Source: Micromonospora pallida (GTDB lineage: Bacteria > Actinomycetota > Actinomycetes > Mycobacteriales > Micromonosporaceae). Taken from it: 64,000 nucleotides of DNA. The translations under genes were made by a program, and so were the position numbers. Of the stretch, positions 7,088-15,219 are shown one piece after another; positions within the stretch are counted from its first letter, which is position 1, and each line of letters begins with the position of its first letter. The notes below the pieces were generated by a model, which was not told where the DNA came from, ran no database searches, and saw only the letters and a program-made list of their open reading frames with translations. The stretch is taken from positions 4,713,001 to 4,777,000 of the forward strand of contig NZ_FMHW01000002.1 of assembly GCF_900090325.1 (NCBI RefSeq), given 5' to 3'.

Positions 7088-8598
7088 TGTCGTGCCACCG
7101 CTTTCTCGTACAGTCCGGTCAGCCGGTGCTCGGGGTCGTAGCGGTCCTTGACGGCGCGGTACGTGGCCCCGCCGTAGAGCCGGTCGAACTCGGCCCGGTC
7201 GTAGTAGGCGTCGGAGTAGAGGGACTTGTGCCCGCCGGTCCGGGCCACCGCCCGCTCCACGGCCCGGTTGACGTCGCCGTCGGCGGCACCCCCGGCGATC
7301 GGCACGCTGCCCCAGAAGCCGACGTTGACGTAGGTCTCGCCGGGGCCCAGCGGGTAGAGCGGCCAGACCCGGGCCGAGCCGGGGCCGGCCGGTTCGCGCA
7401 GCCGCAGGGGGCAGAGCCAGACCGGCGACATGCCCACCTCGCGGGCGAACCAGCGCAGGAAGGCGGCAGTGCCGTCGAGCGGGATCTCGACGTCCTGCAC
7501 CACCCGTTCCCGGGCCGGCCGACCCCGCCAACGGTCCACCCGGGCGGCCACGCCGTACCGGTGCTCCCACCGGACCAGCCGGTGGTAGACGTCGCTGCGC
7601 CGCCAGCGGGCCGGCCAGAGTCGGCGGACCACCGGGTGCTGCGCGCCGAAGGCCCGGGAGCACCAGAACCAGTCGGTGTCCCAGCGCCAGAGGTAGTCGT
7701 GGGTGGTCAGCAGGTCGGCGGTCCGGCGGGGCAGCGACCGGTAGTAGATCTCCCGGCCGGTGTAGTCACTGGTCGGCCCGCGTCCACCCCCGGCTGGCCC
7801 AGCATTCCTGGCCAGTCCAGCATTCCTGGCCAGTCCGGCACCCCTGGCCGGTCCGGTGCCGCCGGCGCCGCCGGGGTCGTCGGTGAAGGTGCCGAGCACC
7901 AGGTACGCCTCGTCCGGGGCGAACACCACCCCGTCCATCGCGTCGACCGGCCGCCCCCACCACGCCCGGGTCGCGGTCACCTCGCCGATCGCGTCGACCA
8001 GCGCGTCCAGGTCGGTGAAGCGGACGTTGCGCAGCGCCACGTACCGGTGGACCGGTTGCAACTCGATCCGGAGCCGGGTGGCGTACCCGAGGCTGCCCAG
8101 CGAGTTCGGGAAGGCCGCGAAGAGGTCGGCGTGCGGGCCGTCCGGGTCGGTGGTGAGCAGGTCGCCCGCGCCGGTGAGGACGTCCATCTGGACGACCGAC
8201 TCGTGCGGCAGACCGTTGCGGAACGAGGTCGACTCGATGCCGAGGCCGGTCACCGCCCCGCCGAGCGTGATGGTGCGCAACTGCGGCACCACCATCGGCA
8301 TCAGCCCGTGCGGCAGGGTGACCGCGACCAGGTCCTCGTACGTGCACATGCCCTGCACGTCGGCGGTACGGGCCACCGGGTCCACCCCGAGCACCCCGGT
8401 CAGGCCACTGACGTCCAGCCCTGGCACGGCGGTGGCCGCCCGGGGGCGGAACAGGTTGGAGGTCCGCTTTGCCAGCCGGACCGGCTCGCCGGCCGGCACC
8501 GCCGCGTACGACCGGCGGAGCGCCTCGACCGCCCGGCCGTGGCGGCCCCCCGCCGCCCCATGGGGATCACCCACCCGTTCCACTCGCAGCGCACACAC
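7084..8598 (-). CDS. tmsA: FAD-binding oxidoreductase for 10-methyl fatty acids (TmsA/BfaA-like)
   Basis: This encodes 504 residues. The N-terminal half carries an FAD_binding_4 (PCMH) fold, with VDPVARTADVQGMCTYEDLV, PHGLMPMVVPQLRTITLGGA and the HESVVQMDVLTGAG strand pair. The whole resembles the DHCR24-like reductase that partners the CFA-type methyltransferase. Its expected role is NADPH-dependent reduction of the 10-methylene acyl chain to 10-methyl (tuberculostearate-type lipids, typical of Micromonosporaceae). The start at GTG 8598 lacks a clear ribosome site; in-frame GTGs at 8583 and 8574 are alternatives. A variable loop near residues 250-275 holds tandem GLARNA units encoded by an 18-bp repeat at about 7795-7860. 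It is translationally coupled to tmsB. Confidence 0.85.
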   Translation of the reverse strand: MCALRVERVGDPHGAAGGRHGRAVEALRRSYAAVPAGEPVRLAKRTSNLFRPRAATAVPGLDVSGLTGVLGVDPVARTADVQGMCTYEDLVAVTLPHGLMPMVVPQLRTITLGGAVTGLGIESTSFRNGLPHESVVQMDVLTGAGDLLTTDPDGPHADLFAAFPNSLGSLGYATRLRIELQPVHRYVALRNVRFTDLDALVDAIGEVTATRAWWGRPVDAMDGVVFAPDEAYLVLGTFTDDPGGAGGTGPARGAGLARNAGLARNAGPAGGGRGPTSDYTGREIYYRSLPRRTADLLTTHDYLWRWDTDWFWCSRAFGAQHPVVRRLWPARWRRSDVYHRLVRWEHRYGVAARVDRWRGRPARERVVQDVEIPLDGTAAFLRWFAREVGMSPVWLCPLRLREPAGPGSARVWPLYPLGPGETYVNVGFWGSVPIAGGAADGDVNRAVERAVARTGGHKSLYSDAYYDRAEFDRLYGGATYRAVKDRYDPEHRLTGLYEKAVARQ

Positions 8599-8683
8599 AG
8601 CGTCACCATACGCTCACCAGGCTGTTTTGGGCGCGTTGTCCACGATGGCTTTTCCCAGCTCAACACCCCCATCCCCTCCCCTC

Positions 8684-8771
8684 TCACCCCGTCGATCATG
8701 GAGTTCGGGCACCACGCAAGTCTCACAATCACCGCAGAGCAGGCGCCACAACTTCATGATCGACGGGGTGA
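8684..8771. repeat. 22-bp inverted repeat pair containing GATCGACGGGGTGA
   Basis: The arms 8684-8705 and 8750-8771 are inverted copies matching at 21 of 22 positions (core CATGATCGACGGGGTGA), separated by 44 nt. They lie in the divergent interval between tmsA and the DUF427 gene. The right arm ends 16 nt before the DUF427 start. It looks like a REP-type element pair and could also act as a regulatory hairpin. Confidence 0.75.
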
Positions 8772-8787
8772 GCACTAGCCTGAGGCC

Positions 8788-9072
<285 letters not shown>

Positions 9073-9085
9073 CAGCCCGTACCGT

Positions 9086-9116
9086 ACGGCGGCTGACCGG
9101 GCCGGTCAGCCGCCGT
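9086..9116. terminator. bidirectional hairpin terminator
   Basis: ACGGCGGCTGACC (9086-9098) pairs perfectly with GGTCAGCCGCCGT (9104-9116) around GGGCC. It begins 14 nt after the DUF427 stop and lies in the interval between convergent genes, so it can serve both strands. Confidence 0.8.
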
Positions 9117-9177
9117 CGTGTCGGTGCCACGGACTACGAGCCACGAGGGGTGTCGGCAGCGCCCGGAGCCGGGCAGG

Positions 9178-9234
9178 GTGAGCCGCAGTCGGGCGGCCCG
9201 GTCAGAGTGAGCCGCAGTCGGGCGGCCCGGTCAG
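9178..9234. repeat. 29-bp-period tandem duplication
   Basis: Two identical 28-bp copies (9178-9205 and 9207-9234), starting GTGAGCCGCAGTCGGGCGG, lie directly before the stop of the DinB-like gene at 9236. They look like recent slippage or unequal crossing-over and code for nothing recognisable. Confidence 0.85.
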
Positions 9235-9235
9235 G

Positions 9236-9703
9236 TCAGCGGTGGTCGCGTAGGGCTCGAAGTTGGCTCAGGTGCAGCGGCAGGTGCACCCGTCCGTGCA
9301 GGTCGAGAGTGCGCCCCCAGGGCAGCGCCTCGTCCACGGTCAGGTCGAACCCCTCCCGCAGGTGGGTCTCGACGAGGGTCTGCGCCGCCGGGCCGAGCTG
9401 GTCGGCCAACGCGCAGAGCCGTCGGCTGGTCTCCCGGAACAGGGTGATCAGCCCGGCCAGGCCCCCGTGCTGCACGGCCATCGCGTCGAGCTGTGGCCGG
9501 TGGATGTCCTCCAGGTCGTAGTACGCGTAGGTCGAGCCGGCCAGCACCGCCTCGGTCGCCTCGCTCATCAGCTCGTCGTTGGCGGCGAGGTGGGCCACGA
9601 TCTGCTCGGCGCTCAACCCGCCGTCCCCGGGCGGGCCGAATCCGCCCATCTCCACCTCGGCGAGCAGGACGTCGTACGTCCGACGCAGCTCGACGGTCTC
9701 CAT
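9236..9703 (-). CDS. DinB-like four-helix protein
   Basis: This encodes 155 residues predicted as a helical bundle of the DinB/mycothiol-dependent type. The spaced histidines expected of the metal site are visible: AEQIVAHLAANDEL in helix 2, the mid-protein DIHRPQLDAM, and HLPLHLSQLRALRDH at the C-terminus. Some family members are mycothiol S-transferases or isomerases, but no substrate can be read from the sequence. The ATG at 9703 is the only reasonable start. It is probably cytoplasmic and monocistronic, convergent with the DUF427 gene. Confidence 0.75.
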   Translation of the reverse strand: METVELRRTYDVLLAEVEMGGFGPPGDGGLSAEQIVAHLAANDELMSEATEAVLAGSTYAYYDLEDIHRPQLDAMAVQHGGLAGLITLFRETSRRLCALADQLGPAAQTLVETHLREGFDLTVDEALPWGRTLDLHGRVHLPLHLSQLRALRDHR

Positions 9704-9771
9704 CCGCCCAGCGTAGGCGCGGCGGCCCGGGCGCCGGGGCGATTCCCGCCCGGAGTAGGCGGCGGGACGCG

Positions 9772-11724
9772 TCAGCGACGGCCCCGGCGGGCGCGCAGGT
9801 AGTCGGAGACCACGTACTCACCGAGGTCCTCGGTGTCCGGGGTGAACAGCCGTCCCTTCGAGCGGCGGGCCACCGCGTCCATGAACCGGCGCAGCCCCGG
9901 ATCCTCGCCGAGCATGAAGATGTTCAGCGTCGCTCCGTACCGGGTCAGCCGGTCCACCTCCCGGATGGTGGCCTCGACCGTCTCGGGCAGCGGCGGCCAG
10001 TGGAAGATCGGCTCCCCGTCGTCCGGGTCCAGGTGGGCGGTGGGTTCGCCGTCGGTGACCACCAGCACCACCGGTTCCGCCCCCGGGTGCCGGCGCAGGT
10101 GCCGTCCGGCCAGCCGGAGCGCGTGCTGGAGGTTGGTGCCCTGCACCATGTCCGGCTCGACCGCCGCCAGTTCCTGCTGACTGAGCGGCAGCGCCGCCTT
10201 GCCGAAGCCGACGATCTGTAGGGCGTCCTGCGGGAACCGGGTGGCGACCAGGTGCGACAGGGCCAGCGCGGTCTGCTTCATCGGCCCCCACCGTCCCTCC
10301 GAGACCATCGAGAAGGACAGGTCGACGCAGAGCGCCACCGCCGCTGACGCGCGCCGCTCGGTCTCCACCACCTCGAAGTCCTCGACGGCGAGCCGTACCG
10401 GCACCGTCGGGCCGGCCCGGTGCACGGCACGGGTGAGGGTACGCACCACGTCCAGCGGCTGCTCGTCGCCGTACTGCCAGGGGCGCGACGCCCCGCTCAC
10501 CTCGCCGGCCGCCCCGGCGGAACGCAGGTCGTGCTGGCCGCGCGGCCCGGCGGTCAGGTCGGCGAAGACCCGGCGCAGCGCGGTGCCGGCGAGCCGGCGC
10601 AGAGCCTTCGGGCTGAACGTCAGGCCGTCCGGGGTCCGGCTCACCCAGCCCTGTCGGCGCAGCTCCCGCTCCAGCTCCCGCAGCCGGCGTACGTCGTCGG
10701 CGGCGTCGCGCCCGAGGGTACGGGCGACCGCGTCGACGTCCACGTCGTCCAGGGTCGCCCCCGGGTGTTCCTGGCCGAGCTGGTCGAGCAGGTCGTCCAG
10801 CTCACCGATCTCGCCGAGCGCGGCGGTCGCCTCGCCGTACCCCAGCGGCTGGTCGCCCCGGATCCGCTCCCCCCGGGACCAGGCCAGGTCCGGCCGTAGT
10901 GCCCGCAGGTTGGCGTCGAGCGCAGCCAGCTCACCGGTGAGCCGGTCGCCAAGGGACTGGCGCATCAACCCGGCCAGCTCCTCGCGCTGCCGGTCGGAGA
11001 GCGAACGCGCCAGCCGCTCCCCCGCCGCCGCCCGGCGGGCCAGCACGTCCACCAGCTCGTCGACGTCACGCGGCTGCTCCGGAAAGAACTCGCCGTGCCG
11101 ACGCATGAACTCGGCGAACGCGTCGGTGGTGTCCTCGGCGCGGGCATGCCGGGCCAGCAGGTCGTTGAGGTCCCGCATCATCTCGGCGAGCTGCTGCTGG
11201 ACCCGAGGGTCACCGGCGGCCCGCGCCGCGTCCCGCAGGCCGGCGAAGCGCTGCTCCAGCACCTCGCCACGCAGCCCGTCGAGGATCCGCTGGTACGTCT
11301 GCCGGGCCTCGGTGCTGGCCCAGTCGTACCCGGCCAGTTCCTCGACCGCGCGGGCGGTGGAGCGGGGCAGGTTGTCCAGCATCGCCTCGGCGAACCGGGC
11401 GTCGTCGCCGTCCCGTCCGCGCAGTTCGTCGCGCTCGGCGGCGAGCGCCTGGTCGAGCAGGGCGCGGGCCCGGGTCACCGCCCCGTCCAGGTCACCCCGG
11501 CGCAGCGCCTCGCGGCGCAGCCGGCGAGCCCGGGCAGCCAGGTCGTCCAGGCCACGCCGCCCCTGCGGCCCCCGGCGCAGCAGGTCGCGCAGCGCCGCGC
11601 GCAGGCTCCCGCCGGCCAGCACCTCCGCGCCGACCTGGTCGACCGCCGCCCGCACGTCGTACGGGGGCGCCAGCGGGTCCGGTCCGCCCCGCCACTGCCC
11701 GTACCGGAACCGGTTGCCGGCCAT
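9772..11724 (-). CDS. VWA-domain protein, partner of MoxR ATPase
   Basis: This encodes 650 residues from ATG 11724, where the conserved MAGNRFRYGQW begins; an ATG at 11763 is a longer alternative. Residues about 40-400 are long charged helices with coiled-coil character. Residues about 450-640 form a von Willebrand factor A domain with the metal-ion-dependent adhesion site DLSFSM (DxSxS), followed by QGTNLQHALRLAG and VVLVVTDGEPTAH. It lies 80 bp after the MoxR-family ATPase gene. MoxR-VWA pairs usually act as cytoplasmic chaperone-like machines that insert cofactors or remodel complexes. The client is not evident here. Confidence 0.88.
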   Translation of the reverse strand: MAGNRFRYGQWRGGPDPLAPPYDVRAAVDQVGAEVLAGGSLRAALRDLLRRGPQGRRGLDDLAARARRLRREALRRGDLDGAVTRARALLDQALAAERDELRGRDGDDARFAEAMLDNLPRSTARAVEELAGYDWASTEARQTYQRILDGLRGEVLEQRFAGLRDAARAAGDPRVQQQLAEMMRDLNDLLARHARAEDTTDAFAEFMRRHGEFFPEQPRDVDELVDVLARRAAAGERLARSLSDRQREELAGLMRQSLGDRLTGELAALDANLRALRPDLAWSRGERIRGDQPLGYGEATAALGEIGELDDLLDQLGQEHPGATLDDVDVDAVARTLGRDAADDVRRLRELERELRRQGWVSRTPDGLTFSPKALRRLAGTALRRVFADLTAGPRGQHDLRSAGAAGEVSGASRPWQYGDEQPLDVVRTLTRAVHRAGPTVPVRLAVEDFEVVETERRASAAVALCVDLSFSMVSEGRWGPMKQTALALSHLVATRFPQDALQIVGFGKAALPLSQQELAAVEPDMVQGTNLQHALRLAGRHLRRHPGAEPVVLVVTDGEPTAHLDPDDGEPIFHWPPLPETVEATIREVDRLTRYGATLNIFMLGEDPGLRRFMDAVARRSKGRLFTPDTEDLGEYVVSDYLRARRGRR

Positions 11725-11804
11725 GCCCTCCACCGCCGTCCTCGCTCGCGGCCCGACCGCCATGGCGGCCCGGCCGTCAGTTGCCGATCGCTACCGGGCC
11801 AGCG

Positions 11805-13385
11805 TCAGCCCCGGCCGCCGTAGCGGGTCCGGCCGTCGTCGGTGACGTCCTTGCCGAGCCGACGGGTCAGGTGCAGCCCCTCCAGGACGAACTCGATCCC
11901 GGCGGCGGCCTCGTCCGGGGTGGGCGCGTCGCCCAGGCCGAGCCGGTCCAGCACCTTGGCCAGCCCGGGAACCGTGCCCACCTGGCCCAGCAGTTCGGCG
12001 GCGGCGACCAGCTCACCGGTCTCGATCACCGCGTCGTCGGCGACCAGCGCGGTGAAGCCGGACAGGTCGATCCCGGCCAGCCGGGCGCGGAACGTGTCGG
12101 CGGTGGCGGTCCGCAGCAGGTGGCCGAGGATCTCCGCCTCCCGGCCGTCCTCACCGCTCTCGAACTCCACCTTGCCGCGCAGGGTGCTCACCACCGACAC
12201 CGCGTCCCCGACCCGCGCCACCGGCTGAGTTGACAGGTGGGCCGGCTGGGTTGGGGGCCGGGCTGGTAGGAGGGGTCCCCTGTTACCGCTTTTTGAGGAG
12301 GAGGGGACCCCTGCAGGCACCTCGGACGAGGCGGGTGACGAGCCGAGTGCGGGTGCGGGTGCGGCGGGTGCTGCGGGTGCGGTCGCGGCGAGCAGGCCGG
12401 ACCGGCGCAGGGCAGCGGCGGCCACCGTCTCAGCGGCGGCGATGGCGAACCGGGCGGAGACCCCGGAGCGCTGGTCGACCGAGGGCGAGTCGCGCACCCC
12501 GCGGGCGAAGCGGGCCAGCACCTCCAACACGTGCTCCGGCACCTCGGCGACGAGCTGCGCCTCCTGCCGGATCAGCGCCAGCTCCAGGTCCAGGTCAAGC
12601 GGGTAATGGGTACGGATCTCCGCGCCGAAGCGGTCCTTCAGCGGAGTGATGATCCGACCCCGGTTGGTGTAGTCCTCCGGGTTGGCGCTGGCGACCAGGA
12701 GCAGGTCCAGCGGCAGCCGGAGCTGGTAGCCCCGGACCTGGATGTCCCGCTCCTCCAGCACGTTCAGCAGCGCCACCTGGATCCGCTCGGCCAGGTCGGG
12801 CAGCTCGTTGACGGCGAAGATGCCCCGGTTCGTCCGGGGCACCAGCCCGAAGTGGATCGTCTCCGGGTCGCCCAGCGACCGGCCCTCGGCGATCCGGATC
12901 GGGTCGATGTCGCCGATCAGGTCGCCCACGCTGGTGTCCGGGGTGGCGAGCTTCTCGCCGTACCGCATCGACCGGTGCAGCCAGCCGATCGGCAGGTCGT
13001 CGCCGGCCTCGGCGACGGCCGCCCGGGAGGCCGGGGTGAGCGGGTGCATCGGGTGCTCGTTGAGCACCGAACCGGGGATCACCGGCGTCCACTCGTCGAG
13101 CAGCCCTGCGAGGCTCCGGATCAGCCGGGTCTTGCCCTGGCCCCGCTCGCCGAGCAGCACCAGGTCGTGTCCGGCGAGCAGCGCCCGCTCGACCTCGGGC
13201 AGTACCGTGTCGTCGTAGCCGACGATGCCGGGGAAGCGCTCGCCGCCCGCCCGCATCCGGGCGAGAAGGTTGTCGCGGAGTTCCTGCTTGACCGTACGGT
13301 GCTGGTGTCCGGCCGCACGCAGCTCGCCGAGCGTGCCGGGCAGGTCGGTCGGCGGGACCGGAGGTACCTGGGAAGGCGCAGTCAC
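11805..13385 (-). CDS. MoxR/ChlI-type AAA+ ATPase
   Basis: This encodes 526 residues. Walker A is GERGQGKT (near 78-85), the Walker B region is GIFAVNELPDLAERIQVALLNVLEE, and sensor 1 is LLLVASANPEDYTNRGRIITPLKDRFGAEIRT, as in Mg-chelatase/MoxR ATPases. It probably remodels a client together with the downstream VWA protein. Between the AAA+ core and the C-terminal helical domain lies an Ala/Pro-rich linker (about residues 340-395). Part of this linker is encoded by a copy of the dispersed hairpin repeat, read in frame as VPSSSKSGNRGPLLP. The start is GTG 13385, with no strong ribosome site visible. Confidence 0.9.
   Translation of the reverse strand: MTAPSQVPPVPPTDLPGTLGELRAAGHQHRTVKQELRDNLLARMRAGGERFPGIVGYDDTVLPEVERALLAGHDLVLLGERGQGKTRLIRSLAGLLDEWTPVIPGSVLNEHPMHPLTPASRAAVAEAGDDLPIGWLHRSMRYGEKLATPDTSVGDLIGDIDPIRIAEGRSLGDPETIHFGLVPRTNRGIFAVNELPDLAERIQVALLNVLEERDIQVRGYQLRLPLDLLLVASANPEDYTNRGRIITPLKDRFGAEIRTHYPLDLDLELALIRQEAQLVAEVPEHVLEVLARFARGVRDSPSVDQRSGVSARFAIAAAETVAAAALRRSGLLAATAPAAPAAPAPALGSSPASSEVPAGVPSSSKSGNRGPLLPARPPTQPAHLSTQPVARVGDAVSVVSTLRGKVEFESGEDGREAEILGHLLRTATADTFRARLAGIDLSGFTALVADDAVIETGELVAAAELLGQVGTVPGLAKVLDRLGLGDAPTPDEAAAGIEFVLEGLHLTRRLGKDVTDDGRTRYGGRG
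12265..12323 (+). repeat. dispersed hairpin repeat, copy 2, inside the MoxR gene
   Basis: Arms AGGGGTCCCC (12271-12280) and GGGGACCCCT (12303-12312) enclose a 22-nt loop nearly identical to that of copy 1 at 3779-3837. The element is in the same orientation as copy 1. Here it is inside a coding sequence and is translated as part of an inter-domain linker without breaking the frame. Confidence 0.85.
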
Positions 13386-13490
13386 CTGACCAAAGCTAGC
13401 TCACACCGGGGAACTCTCCGTCGCACCAGCCGTCCGACGAAAAACCGTTCAGCAACGTTCACTCATCCACCGCCCATCACCAGGAGTGCC

Positions 13491-14024
13491 ATGATGAACG
13501 ATCCGGTCGTTACCCGGTACGCCACGCTCGCCGACCTGGAGCACGTCATCGACCTGCACACCCGGGCCCGGCTCGCGTACTACCAGGCGGGCGGGCTCAC
13601 GGCCGACGCCGTCCAGGGGCCGGCGGTACGGGAGGCGCAGCGGACCGGCTGGGCCGAGGCGATCGAGTCACCCCACAAGCGGGTGCTCTGTGCCACGGTC
13701 GGGGACGACATCGTCGGCGTGGCCGCGATGGGACCGCCGCTGGCACCTACCCCGGACACCAGCCGGGCCGGTCAGCTCTACCAGATCCACGTCGTCCCCG
13801 GCAGGTGGGGAAACGGCATCGGCAGCGTCCTGCACGCCGCCTTCGTCGACTACCTGACGGAGGCCGACCTGCCGCTCGGCATCATCGAGGTGTGGGAGCG
13901 CAACACCCGCGCCCTGGGCTTCTACGCCCGACACGGCTGGCGACCGGACGGAGGATCCCGCCCCGGCCCGGAATCCTCCCGGCACCTCTTCCTTCGCCTC
14001 GACCCGGCAGCGAGCCTCCGGTAG
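13491..14024 (+). CDS. GNAT family N-acetyltransferase
   Basis: This encodes 177 residues (or 176 from the ATG at 13494, which is better spaced from AGGAG at 13482-13486). It has a GNAT fold with RYATLADLEHVIDLHTRARL at the start, QLYQIHVVPGRWGNGIGSVL as motif A with the acetyl-CoA R/Q-x-x-G-x-G/A loop (GRWGNGIG), and EVWERNTRALGFYARHGW as motif B. The acceptor substrate is unknown. It is divergent from the MoxR-VWA operon and convergent with the aldo/keto reductase gene. Confidence 0.92.
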   Translation: MMNDPVVTRYATLADLEHVIDLHTRARLAYYQAGGLTADAVQGPAVREAQRTGWAEAIESPHKRVLCATVGDDIVGVAAMGPPLAPTPDTSRAGQLYQIHVVPGRWGNGIGSVLHAAFVDYLTEADLPLGIIEVWERNTRALGFYARHGWRPDGGSRPGPESSRHLFLRLDPAASLR

Positions 14025-14160
14025 CCACCGCACCGCCGTTTCGTCGATATCGGGGCATCGGAACGGCCGGACAGGCCCATTCCGGCGATATGGAGTGGAT
14101 CATCCGGGGCCGGGGGGGGTGGAGGGCGCGACGCGCCGTGGATCAACCCGGCCGGGCGGG

Positions 14161-15126
14161 TCAGCGGGTGCGGGCGCGGAGGAGGCGGGGCACCGCGGCC
14201 AGGCCGGTGACCGGCTGGAAGCGGCGGGCGGCCGTGAGGAGGGCGTCGTACTCGTCGTCGGTCAGGTCGATCTCGGCGGCGGCGGCGTTGCGTTCCATCT
14301 GCTCGACGCCGGACGCGCCGGGGATGGCCACCACGTTCGGGTGCCGCAGCAGGTAGGCGAGGGCGGTCTGGCTGGGCGTGGCGTCGTGCGCGTCGGCCAC
14401 CTCGCGCAGCGTGTCGATGAGCGCGGCCCCGCGTTGCAGGTTCTCGGGCAGGAAGTACGGGTTCGCCTTGCGGATCGCCCCGGTCGGCGGGTTGGTCGCG
14501 TCATACCGCCCGGAGAGGAAGCCCTGGGCGAGCGGGCTGTAAGCGATCACGATCCGGCCGGTCCGTTCGGCGTACGGCAGCAGGTCGCTCTCCGGTCCCC
14601 GGTCGACCAGGCTGTAGCGGACCTGGTTGCTCAGCACCCGCCGACCCAACGCGACCTCGGCGAACTGCCACCGGCGGAGGCTGTAGTTGCTCACGCCCAC
14701 CTCGCCGACCAGACCGACGTCCTGCAACGCGCGCATGCCCCGCATGATGGTGTGGTCGCCGACCACCGGATTCGGCTGGTGGACCTGGTAGAGGTCGAGG
14801 TGGTGGACGCCGAGCCGGGCCGCCGAGGCGACCGCCCGCTGCTGCACCACCGGCGCGATCGGGAACGCCGGGAACACCTTGGTGGCCACCACGGCCTTCG
14901 ACCGGTCGTCGCCGAGCGCCGCGCCGAGGATCCGCTCGCTGCGGCCGAACCCGTAGATCTCGGCGGTGTCGAAGAGGGTGACCCCGAGTTCCAGCGCCCG
15001 CCGGACGATCTGCGCGGCCCGCTGCTCGTACTCGGGACCGTAGCCCCACTCCCGCGAGCCGAACTGCCAGGTGCCGAGGCCGATCTTGGAAATGGGCTTG
15101 GGGGTGTTCAGCGGGACATAGCGCAT
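14161..15126 (-). CDS. aldo/keto reductase
   Basis: This encodes 321 residues, the usual AKR length. The tetrad motifs are present: Asp and Tyr in FDTAEIYGFG, Lys in VVATKVFP, and His in DLYQVHQPN. The C-terminal IPGASGVEQMERNAAA region is the NADPH-binding segment. It is a cytoplasmic NADPH-dependent carbonyl reductase; the YajO/IolS-like subclass seems closest, and the substrate is unknown. The ATG at 15126 begins MRYVPL. It stands about 90 bp downstream of the secreted beta-helix gene and may be read through from that locus, though its function does not obviously belong there. Confidence 0.92.
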   Translation of the reverse strand: MRYVPLNTPKPISKIGLGTWQFGSREWGYGPEYEQRAAQIVRRALELGVTLFDTAEIYGFGRSERILGAALGDDRSKAVVATKVFPAFPIAPVVQQRAVASAARLGVHHLDLYQVHQPNPVVGDHTIMRGMRALQDVGLVGEVGVSNYSLRRWQFAEVALGRRVLSNQVRYSLVDRGPESDLLPYAERTGRIVIAYSPLAQGFLSGRYDATNPPTGAIRKANPYFLPENLQRGAALIDTLREVADAHDATPSQTALAYLLRHPNVVAIPGASGVEQMERNAAAAEIDLTDDEYDALLTAARRFQPVTGLAAVPRLLRARTR

Positions 15127-15219
15127 GAAGCGACGCTACCCCGGACCGCCTCGGTCACCGCCGACTTCCGGCGAGGGTACGGCAGGGGCGCCCCACAACC
15201 GGGACGCCCCTGCCGGCGG

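Noticed and set aside
14125..14137. GGCGCG-A-CGCGCC dyad between the convergent GNAT and aldo/keto reductase genes
   Set aside because: The loop would be only one base, so the stable stem is too short to call a terminator with confidence.
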